Shown piece after piece: positions 44,288-52,320 of a stretch of 64,000 nt of DNA. The notes beneath the pieces were generated by a model. The model was not told the DNA's origin. It worked only from the letters and a program-made list of their open reading frames with translations, and made no database searches. Source of the stretch: JABRWC01 sp039961675 (GTDB lineage Bacteria; Planctomycetota; Phycisphaerae; UBA1845; Fen-1342); NCBI GenBank assembly GCA_039961675.1, contig JABRWC010000039.1, positions 1 to 64,000 on the forward strand. Direction: 5' to 3'. Numbering within the stretch: the stretch's first letter is position 1; each line of letters opens with the position of its first letter. The position numbers and the translations under genes were made by a program.

Positions 44288-46159
44288 ATGGGCGGTCCGC
44301 TTCACATCGGGACGACATGCGAGCACCGGCCGCGCGAGCTGCATATCGACGCGGATGTGCAGACCCTGACGACGGCGATCCTCGGGATTCGCGGCAGCGG
44401 GAAGACCAACACCGCCGGCGTGATCGTGGAGGGCCTGCTCGCCCTGGATAGGCAGATCCTCGTAATCGACCCGACCGACGCATGGTGGGGACTGCGCCAC
44501 TCCGCGGACGGCAAGCGGCCGGGATTCCCCGTGGTCGTTTGCGGCGGCCCGCAGGGCCAGTTGCCGCTCCGGGAGCAGGACGGCGCTACGTTCGCGAACT
44601 TCGTGGCCACGCGGCCGGCGACGCTGATCCTCTCGCTGCGGCACCTGCGCAAGGGCGCGCAGCGTCGCTTCGTCACAGAGTTCGCCGAGCAGCTCTACCA
44701 CCGCAAGGGCGAGCGTGCGAACGCGAGGCCGGTCCTGATCGTGATCGACGAGTGCGACCTATTCATCCCGCAGCGCGTCGCCGGCGGAGAGGCGCGCATG
44801 GTGGGCTCGATCGAGGATCTCGTCCGCCGCGGCCGGCTGGCTGGCATCGGCGTCATGCTGATCAGCCAGCGCGCCGCGAGCATCAACAAGGACGTGCTGA
44901 CGCAGATCGAGCTGCTTGTGGCGCACCGGCACACGTCGCCGCAGGACCGCGCGGCGCTGCGGGAATGGGTGCGGGCGCACGACACCGAGGCGCGCGGGCA
45001 GGAATTCGAGGGCGGACTCGCGGCCCTGGGGCGGGGCGAGGCCTGGTTCTGGTCTCCGAGCTGGCTGGATCTTTTCGTCCGCGCCGCTGTGAAGAAGAAG
45101 ACCAGCTACGACTCATCGGCGACGCCGTCCGGCGCCAGGTTCGCGGCGCCGACAGCCGCGGACGAGGTCGACCTCGACGCGCTGCGCGCCGAACTCGGCG
45201 AGGCGATCGCCGAGGCCGATGCGATCGATCCTCGGAAGCTGCGCGCCCGGATCGCCGAGCTGGAGCGGGAGATCGCGCAGGCGGCACGGCGCACGCCGGC
45301 CGTCCCGGCGGTCGCTCCGGCGGCGCTCAAACGGATCGACACCACGGCCGAGCGTCTCGCAGTTGGGCTCACGAAGCTGACCCAACGGCTCGAGGCCGGC
45401 CTGCAAGAGCTTCGCGGCATGACGGAGCGTCTGGTCGCAACGATCGAGCGATTGCGGCCGATCCCGGACGCTGCCACATCGTCGCCCCGCCTCCTCAACG
45501 CGCCGGCCATCCATGCCGAGCGGGATCGCCCGTCGGACGCGGGCGGCGCCGCCGCGAACGGCGAACTGAGCGCGTACGCACGCGAGCTGCTCCGCGTGCT
45601 GATCGATCGTTCCCCTCACGCTACGACCGAGGCGCAGCTCTCCACGCTGTCGGGCAAATCGCGCCGCAGCTCGCAGTTCGACGCGCAGCTTCGCCATTTG
45701 ACGAGCCGCGGCTTGGTGGAGCGGCATCGCGGTTCACGCGGCGCTGAATTCCGCGCGACAGCAGCGGCCGCGGCGCACTTTCCCGGCTACGTCCCGCCGC
45801 CGGCTGCGGGTCCAGTTGCGCTGCAAGACTGGCTCCGCAAGCTGGCGGCATATGAACGGTTGCTGCTGGAGAAGCTTGCGGCGAGCTGGCCGGAGCAGAA
45901 CGTCTTTCGACGATGCGCGCGTTCCTCTCATCCGCCTCGGCCAGGGCGATTACCAACGCGACGTTTTTCCGGAGGACCTGGGCATGTTCGGCGGCAATGG
46001 CAAGGTTTCAAAGCTCGACCTGCGATTCCTGGTCCGCGAACCCGCGGGCACTTATCACGGCAAGGCGAAGGACTTCCTGTCGGCGCACGCACTCGCGGAG
46101 TTTCGGCGCTGTCCGCTGCTCTACCGCAAGAAGGAGCTCGGCCTGGTGCCCGAGCGTGA
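44288..46159 (+). CDS. HerA-like (DUF87) ATPase, 3' end probably disturbed
   Basis: The frame encodes 623 residues. The N-terminal 280 are a HerA/FtsK-type hexameric ATPase domain with Walker A GIRGSGKT (33-40), Walker B LIVIDECD (150-157) and arginine-rich RRGRLAGIGVMLISQRAAS. A coiled coil (about 300-390) and a winged helix (about 440-485, STLSGKSRRSSQFDAQLRHL) follow. After about residue 538 the sequence turns low-quality and Arg/Pro-rich, and the frame runs 176 nt into the next gene. A homologous winged-helix tail lies loose at 47,624. The natural C-terminus therefore seems displaced near 45,900. HerA proteins pump DNA and work with nucleases in end resection. Confidence 0.75.
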   Translation: MGGPLHIGTTCEHRPRELHIDADVQTLTTAILGIRGSGKTNTAGVIVEGLLALDRQILVIDPTDAWWGLRHSADGKRPGFPVVVCGGPQGQLPLREQDGATFANFVATRPATLILSLRHLRKGAQRRFVTEFAEQLYHRKGERANARPVLIVIDECDLFIPQRVAGGEARMVGSIEDLVRRGRLAGIGVMLISQRAASINKDVLTQIELLVAHRHTSPQDRAALREWVRAHDTEARGQEFEGGLAALGRGEAWFWSPSWLDLFVRAAVKKKTSYDSSATPSGARFAAPTAADEVDLDALRAELGEAIAEADAIDPRKLRARIAELEREIAQAARRTPAVPAVAPAALKRIDTTAERLAVGLTKLTQRLEAGLQELRGMTERLVATIERLRPIPDAATSSPRLLNAPAIHAERDRPSDAGGAAANGELSAYARELLRVLIDRSPHATTEAQLSTLSGKSRRSSQFDAQLRHLTSRGLVERHRGSRGAEFRATAAAAAHFPGYVPPPAAGPVALQDWLRKLAAYERLLLEKLAASWPEQNVFRRCARSSHPPRPGRLPTRRFSGGPGHVRRQWQGFKARPAIPGPRTRGHLSRQGEGLPVGARTRGVSALSAALPQEGARPGARA

Positions 46160-46814
46160 CACGACGGCGTACATCGTCGATCGCGCGGCCCACGCCCTGA
46201 TCCTGGAGGGCCGACAGCGCTACGAGCGCGAGTACGCCATCGGTGGATCGATCAATCCGAAAACGGGGCAGCCCTTCGGCTCGCTCACGAAGGCCTTCGC
46301 AGAGTGGGCCGAGCAGCAGAACAAGCCGGTCCTCAGCGACGCGCACGCCGCGCTGGTCGAACAGATGACGGCGTCGGTGAAGGAGCACCAGGCCGCGCGC
46401 GACCTGCTGGCCGAGGGCGTGGCCGAGGGCGTGGTCCGCGGCGAGTACGCCGGGCACCGCTGCCAGGCTCGCATCGACTGGATCAACCCGCTCGGCGGCT
46501 GCGGCATCGTCGACCTGAAGACCGCCGACGAAATCGACTCATTCGAGTTTTCGATGCGCGCCTTCGGCTACCTGCACCAGGTCGCGTTTTATCGCGCGCT
46601 GGTCGCACAGGCCTCGGGCCACGTCCTGCCGGTCCACATCGTCGCCGTCGAGAAGCGCGAGCCGTTCCGTACGGGCGTGTGGCGGATCGCGACGAAGGTG
46701 CTCGACGAGGCCCAGCGCGAGAACGAAGAAGCGATGGCCGATCTGCGGCGCTGCCGTGAGACGGGCAACTGGTTCACACGCTACGAGTCGCTGCGGGTGG
46801 TCGAACGGCTGTGA
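45984..46814 (+). CDS. PD-(D/E)XK exonuclease (RecB/DUF3799-like)
   Basis: The 276-residue nuclease has SAHALAEFRRCPLLYRKKEL at the start. The catalytic set includes Asp in CQARIDWINPLGGC and Asp-Leu-Lys in GIVDLKTADE. QVAFYRAL follows, the Q-x3-Y pattern of RecB-family nucleases. Such phage enzymes chew double-stranded ends to expose single strands for annealing. GGAGG lies 8 nt before ATG 45984. It overlaps the HerA-like frame and precedes the Sak4-like gene, forming a recombination group. Confidence 0.85.
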   Translation: MFGGNGKVSKLDLRFLVREPAGTYHGKAKDFLSAHALAEFRRCPLLYRKKELGLVPERDTTAYIVDRAAHALILEGRQRYEREYAIGGSINPKTGQPFGSLTKAFAEWAEQQNKPVLSDAHAALVEQMTASVKEHQAARDLLAEGVAEGVVRGEYAGHRCQARIDWINPLGGCGIVDLKTADEIDSFEFSMRAFGYLHQVAFYRALVAQASGHVLPVHIVAVEKREPFRTGVWRIATKVLDEAQRENEEAMADLRRCRETGNWFTRYESLRVVERL

Positions 46815-46952
46815 ACTCGGGCCTGGGGCCGGATGGCGTGGCCGGGGCGCATTCCAGCACCTCGCTCGAGCCCCGGCCGGGACTACCTGAGCCGGCCCCG
46901 CGCCCGAACGCACTGAGGACAACGTGACTGAACGAGGAAGGAGAACGATTCC

Positions 46953-47669
46953 ATGAAGTTGCTTGAACAAGTGCAACGCGGGCGTTTGGCGGCGCCGCGC
47001 CGCACGACGATTTACGGCCCGCACGGCGTCGGCAAGTCGACCTTCGGCGCGATGGCCGAGGCGCCGATCTTCATCCAGACCGAGGACGGTCTGACCAACA
47101 TCGACTGCGAGCGCTTCCCGCTCGCGACGAAGTATGCCGACGTGATCGCGGCGCTGGGCGAGCTCTACACCGAGCCGCACGAGTACCGCACCGTGGTCGT
47201 CGATTCCGCCGACTGGCTCGAGCGGCTGATCTGGGCCGAGGTGTGCCAGAAGCGCGGCGTCGAGTCGATCGAGGACATCGGCTACGGCAAGGGGTATGTG
47301 TTCGCGCTGACGAACTGGCGCGAGGTGCTGGCTGGGCTTGACGCGCTGCGCAACGAGCGCGGGATGAACATTGTCCTGATCGCCCACGCGCAGATCGAGA
47401 AGTTCGCCAACCCCGAGACCGACACGTACGACCGCTACTCGCCGCGCTTGCAGAAGCTGGCGTCGGCCCTGGTGCAGGAGTGGTGCGACGACGTCCTGTT
47501 CGCGACGTACCGCATCCACACGAAGACCACGAACGAGGGCTTCGACCGCAAGCGCGTGCAGGGCATCGGCACCGGCGAGCGGATCATCCGCACCACCGAG
47601 CGTCCGGCGCACGTCGCCAAGAGGCGCAGTCGCGCGAGGACCTGGCGGCCGCGGCCGGCCGCAGCGTGA
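46953..47669 (+). CDS. Sak4-like single-strand annealing ATPase, C-terminus altered
   Basis: The 238-residue protein is a RecA-like ATPase of the phage Sak4/AAA_24 kind, with Walker A GPHGVGKS (22-29) and Walker B TVVVDSAD. It carries NIVLIAHAQIEKF and IIRTTERPAHVAK near the C-terminus. Such proteins help anneal single strands. After PAHVAK the sequence becomes Arg-rich (RRSRARTWRPRP). The same bases in another frame encode a winged helix of HerA type, so the end looks like a rearrangement joint. GAAGGAG precedes the start. Its core fold should be complete, its tail probably not native. Confidence 0.8.
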   Translation: MKLLEQVQRGRLAAPRRTTIYGPHGVGKSTFGAMAEAPIFIQTEDGLTNIDCERFPLATKYADVIAALGELYTEPHEYRTVVVDSADWLERLIWAEVCQKRGVESIEDIGYGKGYVFALTNWREVLAGLDALRNERGMNIVLIAHAQIEKFANPETDTYDRYSPRLQKLASALVQEWCDDVLFATYRIHTKTTNEGFDRKRVQGIGTGERIIRTTERPAHVAKRRSRARTWRPRPAAA

Positions 47670-47770
47670 AGAGCAGCGCGTTCGACCAGGCGCTACGCGA
47701 CGTGGTCGGCCTGGGGCTGATCGAGAAGACGTCCGGCCAGTTCCGGGCGGCGGATCATTTCTTCGAGTGA
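47624..47770 (+). pseudogene. Displaced winged-helix tail of a HerA-like gene
   Basis: This frame, lacking its own start, reads AQSREDLAAAAGRSVKSSAF, DQALRDVVGLGLIEKTSG, QFRAADHFFE and a stop. It aligns with the winged helix inside the HerA-like ATPase (LSTLSGKSRRSSQFDAQLRHL). I infer that it is the missing C-terminal module of that gene or a paralogue, left after a deletion or insertion. It overlaps the end of the Sak4-like gene. Confidence 0.55.
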
Positions 47771-47829
47771 CGTACATCGAGCGATCGAAAAGGCAGCGGA
47801 AGGTCGAGGACTTTCAGAGGAGATTGGAA

Positions 47830-49347
47830 ATGGCCATGACGCCAGGGCAGGTCTGTCTGCGGCTGCATCCTATCTTTGGCAAGCTCGCGACGTACGGGCA
47901 GGGTACGCGGTGGTTCGTGTTCGTTCCGCTCGGGACCAGCGGGCACCCACTGGGCGACTGGCTGCGCTACGAATTCACCGTGCCCTATGCGATCGCCGGC
48001 CAGAACAGCCTGACGTACCCGTCGCTGAAGGGCGTGATGCGCGGTAGGTGCTATAGCGGAGTTCGCGCGAGCTGGGAGCAGTTCAGCTCCCAGGGCGGCT
48101 CGAACGCGGAGAACGGCGGCGCCGGATACTTCTCCGCCAGCCTGACACAGATGAACGCGGCGGCCGACTTCCTCAGCTACGTCCTTCCCTCGCCGCTCTC
48201 GACGCGCACGGGCCGTCTCTATCGGATCGCGGGCTACAAGCCCGCGACGCAACGCAGCGACTTCAAGGTTGAGCACCGCACCTCAGCGGGCGTGCAGCAG
48301 ACGGACCTGATCCCGTGTTGGCACGCCGGCGGGGAGGGTCCTTTCTACAGTGCGTGGAGACCGTTTCGGGACGGGTGCGACCGACTCCGCGTTTACGCGA
48401 ACGTCTACGGTGGTTCGAGCTACGACCTGCGCTATTGCGGATTCGACGTGATCGACCTGGCAACACTGTCCGACCCCGATGCGACTGCGTCAATCGGATC
48501 ACACACGGTTCAGGGGGCACTGTTCTACGACGGCGACGACGTGGAGAACATGCCCGGCGCTGCGCTCGAGGTGGTTCCATTCGCGAACAAATTCGTCGAG
48601 CAGCTCATCACGAGCTTTCCGACCAATCACCAAATCGTCGTCTATCACGACGCCGGCTCCGGCGGGCACCTCAACGGCGCGCGTTCGTTCGGCGGCCTGA
48701 GTCACCGCGGCGTCGACGGCGGAACGATACAGGTCCAGACCCAGGGCGGCGCGAACGGATTCGACGACATCTCACCGGCGTCGATCGGCGAGGCCCACGT
48801 CGCCGACCTGATCCGCGTCGGCGTTTCAGGCGCGAATTTCTACCTCCAGAGCGACCTGGGTGGCGGCGTGATGGGCACGCTGGACAGCGAGTTCCTGATC
48901 GGCGAGGACGGCTGCCGGCTGAATGACGTGGCTACGTACACGGCCAGCGGGCGCATCTACGATCACTACACGACGTTGTTGAGCATCGCCCCGAGTTGGC
49001 GTTGGGTACGGTTCGGCAACCAGCCTGCCCTGGTGCACCGCGATCCAGCGGCCCAGGCCTACGCGGCCAGGAAATGTGACAGCCTCATCGCCGACCTCGG
49101 AGACAGCGGGCTCATCCTCTACCAGGCGGACAACGGAAACGAGTGCAGGGCGTCCGATTACCCGAGCTTCCCGCGGATTTCCAGCTCGGACGGCAGCTAC
49201 AAGACGCGCTTCACGCGCAACGTCGACGCCAATGGTACGATCGCCGTCTCGCCAGGATCGAAGGTCTCGTCTCGCGCCGTAATCCGATTCATCGATCGTG
49301 CCCTGTTCTGGCGTGGTGGCCCGGGCATGTCATCGATGCTCATGTAG
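47830..49347 (+). CDS. Large hypothetical protein, beta-rich
   Basis: The 505-residue protein starts at ATG 47830 behind GAGGAGAT. It is rich in Gly, Asp, Ser and aromatic residues (for example FGGLSHRGVDGGTIQVQT and WRWVRFGNQPALVHRD). That suggests a beta-structured, possibly virion-associated or secreted protein. No signal peptide and no known catalytic motif are visible. Its place amid replication and recombination genes is odd for a tail fibre. Not recognised. Confidence 0.6.
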   Translation: MAMTPGQVCLRLHPIFGKLATYGQGTRWFVFVPLGTSGHPLGDWLRYEFTVPYAIAGQNSLTYPSLKGVMRGRCYSGVRASWEQFSSQGGSNAENGGAGYFSASLTQMNAAADFLSYVLPSPLSTRTGRLYRIAGYKPATQRSDFKVEHRTSAGVQQTDLIPCWHAGGEGPFYSAWRPFRDGCDRLRVYANVYGGSSYDLRYCGFDVIDLATLSDPDATASIGSHTVQGALFYDGDDVENMPGAALEVVPFANKFVEQLITSFPTNHQIVVYHDAGSGGHLNGARSFGGLSHRGVDGGTIQVQTQGGANGFDDISPASIGEAHVADLIRVGVSGANFYLQSDLGGGVMGTLDSEFLIGEDGCRLNDVATYTASGRIYDHYTTLLSIAPSWRWVRFGNQPALVHRDPAAQAYAARKCDSLIADLGDSGLILYQADNGNECRASDYPSFPRISSSDGSYKTRFTRNVDANGTIAVSPGSKVSSRAVIRFIDRALFWRGGPGMSSMLM

Positions 49348-49404
49348 CGAGAGCAGGATGCTGGCACTGCGCCGACCGCGATCGGCTGTTCCGGAGGCGC
49401 GCTG

Positions 49405-49791
49405 ATGGCCGCGCGGAGATTCATCCCAATGGTGGGTCGCCCGGACGGGAGCCCGGGCGAGGCTGCCACGGCATGGTGGCTCGACACGGAGCGTCCGCTC
49501 ACGGCGTTGGACGGTGGCACCTACGTCCCGGTGCAGACGCGCGCCGGCATCGATGCGAACGACTATCGACGGATCGAATGCGGGATGCGGCTTCTGTTTA
49601 CCGACCAGGCGGAGTACTACTTCGTCTGCCCCCGATGCTTCGAACGGTTCAGTGGGCAGCAATGGTCGGGCTCGACTCGCGGCCGCCGCGGCTGGCGCGA
49701 GCGGGCGGAGCTTCAGTTGCTTTTGCACCAGCTCGTGAAGGGCTGGTGCGAGTTCTGCGATCCGGTGTTTGGGAACGGTGGCTGGTGTTAG
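49405..49791 (+). CDS. Zinc-finger hypothetical protein
   Basis: The 128-residue protein has a CPRCFERF...CEFC pattern near residues 75-115 that should bind zinc, and a Trp-rich C-terminus. GGAGG lies upstream of ATG 49405. Not recognised. It may be an early phage regulator. Confidence 0.5.
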   Translation: MAARRFIPMVGRPDGSPGEAATAWWLDTERPLTALDGGTYVPVQTRAGIDANDYRRIECGMRLLFTDQAEYYFVCPRCFERFSGQQWSGSTRGRRGWRERAELQLLLHQLVKGWCEFCDPVFGNGGWC

Positions 49792-49797
49792 GAGCCA

Positions 49798-50145
49798 ATG
49801 ATGTCGGAATCCGAGACAGCAAAGAGGAGCGAGTACGAGGGCTGGGCGATCGTAGAGGTGATGGGGCATCGGCGGCTCGCTGGTTATATTCGCGAAGCGT
49901 CGATCGCCGGCGGCGCGTTCGTGCGCATCGACGTCCCTGACGACTCGGGAATCGCGTTAACCCAGTTGTACGGCCCTGGATCGATCTACGCGATCACGTT
50001 CGTCACCGAGCAACTCGCCCGGTCGCTGGCCAAGATGTGGCAGCCGCAGCCGGTGCGGCCGTGGGAGCTGCCCGGACCAACAAACGCGGGCCATGCGGCG
50101 GAGGAAATCGATGTCGAAACGCCCTGCCCAACGGACGAGTTCTGA
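49798..50145 (+). CDS. Conserved phage-type hypothetical protein
   Basis: The 115-residue protein follows a pattern I recall in many phage and cyanobacterial genomes: EGWAIVEVMGHRRLAGYI, FVRIDVPDD, then TQLYGPGSIYAITFVTEQLA. It has a short beta-rich N-terminal domain. ATG 49798 and ATG 49801 are both possible; the second is better spaced from GGAG. Function unknown. It overlaps the next gene by 35 nt. Confidence 0.6.
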   Translation: MMSESETAKRSEYEGWAIVEVMGHRRLAGYIREASIAGGAFVRIDVPDDSGIALTQLYGPGSIYAITFVTEQLARSLAKMWQPQPVRPWELPGPTNAGHAAEEIDVETPCPTDEF

Positions 50146-50764
50146 TCGGCGGGCTCCAGCGTTCGCCGGTGGGCTCACAATCGAGCAGCGTCCGACGGGC
50201 TCGATCAAGCCGTACGAGAAGAACCCACGCGTCAACGACGCGGCCGTCGAAAAGGTGGCCGACTCGATTCGCGAGTTCGGCTTCCGACAGCCGATTGTCA
50301 TCGACGTGGCCGGCGTGATCGTCTGCGGCCATACGCGCTGGCTGGCCGCCAAGCAGCTCGGGCTGCAAACCGTTCCCTGCCACGTGGCGCTGGACCTTAC
50401 ACCGGCCCAGCTACGGGCCTACCGGCTGGCCGACAACAAGACCGGCGAGTTGAGCGATTGGGACCCGGTGCGGCTGGTCGATGAGCTGGCTGCCGTCCAG
50501 GCGGAGGGGATCGACGCGACGCTGCTGGGCTGGACAGACGACGAATTGACGGCGCTGCTTGAGCCACGCGACGTCCGGCTGATCGACCGCGAGGTGCGAG
50601 AGCCGCCGACGATGACGTGGGTGCTGATCGGCATTCCGACGGTGCGCTACAGCGAGATCGCCGGCGAGGTGGAACGCATCGCCGCCGCTCCGGACGTTTT
50701 GTGCGAAGTGTGCGCGAACTCGGAGGCGGAACTTGGTCAGTGCAGTGAAGACCGACAACGCTGA
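50111..50764 (+). CDS. ParB N-domain protein of the phage modification type
   Basis: The 217-residue protein has a ParB/Srx-like N-domain: IKPYEKNPRVNDAAVEKVAD, SIREFGFRQPIVID and VIVCGHTRWLAAKQLGL. This is the form usually fused to N4/N6 DNA methyltransferases in phages. Here it ends soon after, and a methyltransferase-like protein is encoded just downstream in another frame. GGAGG precedes ATG 50111. Possible DNA-binding or ATPase/CTPase function; not a partition ParB. Confidence 0.7.
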   Translation: MSKRPAQRTSSDRRAPAFAGGLTIEQRPTGSIKPYEKNPRVNDAAVEKVADSIREFGFRQPIVIDVAGVIVCGHTRWLAAKQLGLQTVPCHVALDLTPAQLRAYRLADNKTGELSDWDPVRLVDELAAVQAEGIDATLLGWTDDELTALLEPRDVRLIDREVREPPTMTWVLIGIPTVRYSEIAGEVERIAAAPDVLCEVCANSEAELGQCSEDRQR

Positions 50765-51302
50765 CCCGGCCGCGAAACTTGAGCTCCGGCGAGAGTACCT
50801 GCGGACATACCACGCCAGTCAGCCCCCGGCGGTGTTCGATTGCTGCCAGGGCGGCGGCCTGCTCTGGCGCACTCTGCGCGCGGAGTTCGAGATCGGCTCG
50901 TATTGGGGCGTGGATCTGAAACCCAAGCACGGGCGGCTGAAGATCGACAGCGTCCGCATCCTGGAGCAGCCGGGCTGGAGCTTCGACGTTGTGGACGTTG
51001 ACACATACGGCAGTCCCTGGGGGCACTGGGCGGCGCTGCTGCCGCACACCATGAAACCGCTGACGATCTTCCTGACGTGGGGATCGGCGGTCTTCCGCGC
51101 CTGTCCGAGCGAGGCCCTCGATGCGATGGGCGCCAGATTCCGGCGTCACCGCGTGGCGGTCACGCTCGGCGCGGCCGCATCGGAGCTGGCGCTGGACTAC
51201 CTGCTGGACCGGGCTCGCCAGGCTGGGCGGCGGATTACGCGCTGCACGGAAGCGCTGGCCGCGGGCACGGCGCGGTATTTCGCGGTCCGGCTGGAGCCGT
51301 AA
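50733..51302 (+). CDS. Methyltransferase-like (Rossmann) protein
   Basis: The 189-residue protein has a SAM-binding-like strand-loop (VFDCCQGGGLLWRTL), a second acidic strand end (YWGVDLKPKHGRLKIDS) and DVVDVDTYGSPWGHW, which may hold substrate. No NPPY or DPPY motif is visible, so a base-methylating role is not proven. The start is TTG 50733, supported by GGAGG at 6 nt, and overlaps the preceding ParB-N gene by 32 nt. Role unknown. Confidence 0.5.
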   Translation: MVSAVKTDNADPAAKLELRREYLRTYHASQPPAVFDCCQGGGLLWRTLRAEFEIGSYWGVDLKPKHGRLKIDSVRILEQPGWSFDVVDVDTYGSPWGHWAALLPHTMKPLTIFLTWGSAVFRACPSEALDAMGARFRRHRVAVTLGAAASELALDYLLDRARQAGRRITRCTEALAAGTARYFAVRLEP

Positions 51303-51374
51303 GGCCTGATTTCACACCGGCTTCCAATCAGCAATAGGACATAGCAGTAATGCGAGATAGGCGTAGATAATGTG

Positions 51375-51403
51375 TTGCAATCAGGAGTGAAATGACGTAT
51401 CAT
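51375..51403 (+). promoter_or_regulatory. Sigma70-type promoter before the clamp-loader gene
   Basis: TTGCAA and TATCAT (5 of 6) are exactly 17 bp apart in a 240-bp AT-richer gap, the best sigma70 match in the prophage. A hairpin follows at 51418. Confidence 0.55.
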
Positions 51404-51417
51404 GCGTGAATGAATGA

Positions 51418-51447
51418 GGCCGCGCGAGCATGGCAGAACGCGCGGCC
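51418..51447 (+). other. Leader hairpin after the promoter
   Basis: GGCCGCGCG and CGCGCGGCC form a perfect 9-bp stem with a 12-nt loop, starting about 15 nt after the -10 box. It would sit in the 5' end of the transcript and could be a leader structure. No T-run. Confidence 0.45.
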
Positions 51448-51543
51448 CCAGAACCGCCTGTTGGGGAGACGGTCCGATGAATAGTCTAGCACCTCGGTTC
51501 GCAGCTTCCAAGAGCATCCATCCGGCGGGGAAGGGGTGCGGCG

Positions 51544-52320
51544 GTGCTCGCTGAGAAGTACCGGCCCAGAACTTTCGGCGCCGTGGTCGGGCAGGCAGCG
51601 GTGGTCGATCACGTGCGATCGATTCTCGCCCAGGGCTGGGGCGGTCGCCGCTGGTGGCTGTCTGGACGGCCTGGACACGGCAAGACCATGCTGGCGCACC
51701 TGATCGCGGAGGTGGGCACTGACCGATGGTCGATCACGGACATGGATGCGAGCGAGCTCACCGCGGCGCGACTGGCGGAACTCCGGCAGGAGGTCCATTT
51801 CTTCGGCTTCGGCGGCAAGCCGGGCCGGGCGTGGATCATCAACGAGGCGCATGCATTTCGGCGCGGGGACGCGCTGTTGCAACTCTGCGTCCTGCTTGAC
51901 CAGCTGCCGCCGCACACGTGTTTTGTGTTCACGACGACGGCCGTGGGCGAGGCGATGTTGCTGGAGGACTGCGCGGACGCCGGTCCGCTCATGTCGCGCT
52001 GCCACGTGGTGCGGATCGGAGCTCCGGACGAGGGAGCCTGCGTCCGGTACCTGGAGCGCGTCGCGCGCCTGGAGGGACTGCCGAAGCGGCCTCGGTCGGA
52101 TTATGTGCGGCTGGTCCGCGGCTGCGCTGGCGACGTGCGCGCAATGCTAAACGCGCTTGAGGGGAGCAACTGGGAGTGGCACGTGCGAGTCTCGGAGCGG
52201 CGTTGTCCCGGCTGCGGGGATCTGCTTCGTCCGGGCAAGCAGTGGTGCCGGACGAAGTGCTACCTCGACAATCTGCGCAAGCGCAGGAACGGCACGGCCA
52301 TCTCCACGGAGGCACGGTGA
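51544..52320 (+). CDS. Clamp-loader-like AAA+ ATPase (gamma/tau or RFC type)
   Basis: The 258-residue protein starts like clamp-loader subunits (LAEKYRPRTFGAVVGQ). It has Walker A GRPGHGKT (41-48), a Walker B variant WIINEAH (100-103, Asn in place of Asp), sensor-like CFVFTTTA and SRC-like MSRCHVV. A C-terminal zinc ribbon (CPGCGDLL ... WCRTKC) is unusual. It probably loads a sliding clamp for phage replication. It overlaps the next gene by one base (TGATG). Phage clamp loaders are known in T4-like phages; one in a small prophage is notable. Confidence 0.78.
   Translation: MLAEKYRPRTFGAVVGQAAVVDHVRSILAQGWGGRRWWLSGRPGHGKTMLAHLIAEVGTDRWSITDMDASELTAARLAELRQEVHFFGFGGKPGRAWIINEAHAFRRGDALLQLCVLLDQLPPHTCFVFTTTAVGEAMLLEDCADAGPLMSRCHVVRIGAPDEGACVRYLERVARLEGLPKRPRSDYVRLVRGCAGDVRAMLNALEGSNWEWHVRVSERRCPGCGDLLRPGKQWCRTKCYLDNLRKRRNGTAISTEAR

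Noticed and set aside
45816..45983. N-terminal extension of the RecB-like nuclease
   Set aside because: The extension lacks family similarity, and GGAGG at 45,971 fixes the start at 45,984.
45913..46200. Third open frame overlapping the nuclease start
   Set aside because: No ribosome binding site, low-complexity product, and it is covered by a clear nuclease frame.
49358..49405. 15-codon leader frame before 49,405
   Set aside because: It is too short to judge and shows no regulatory context.
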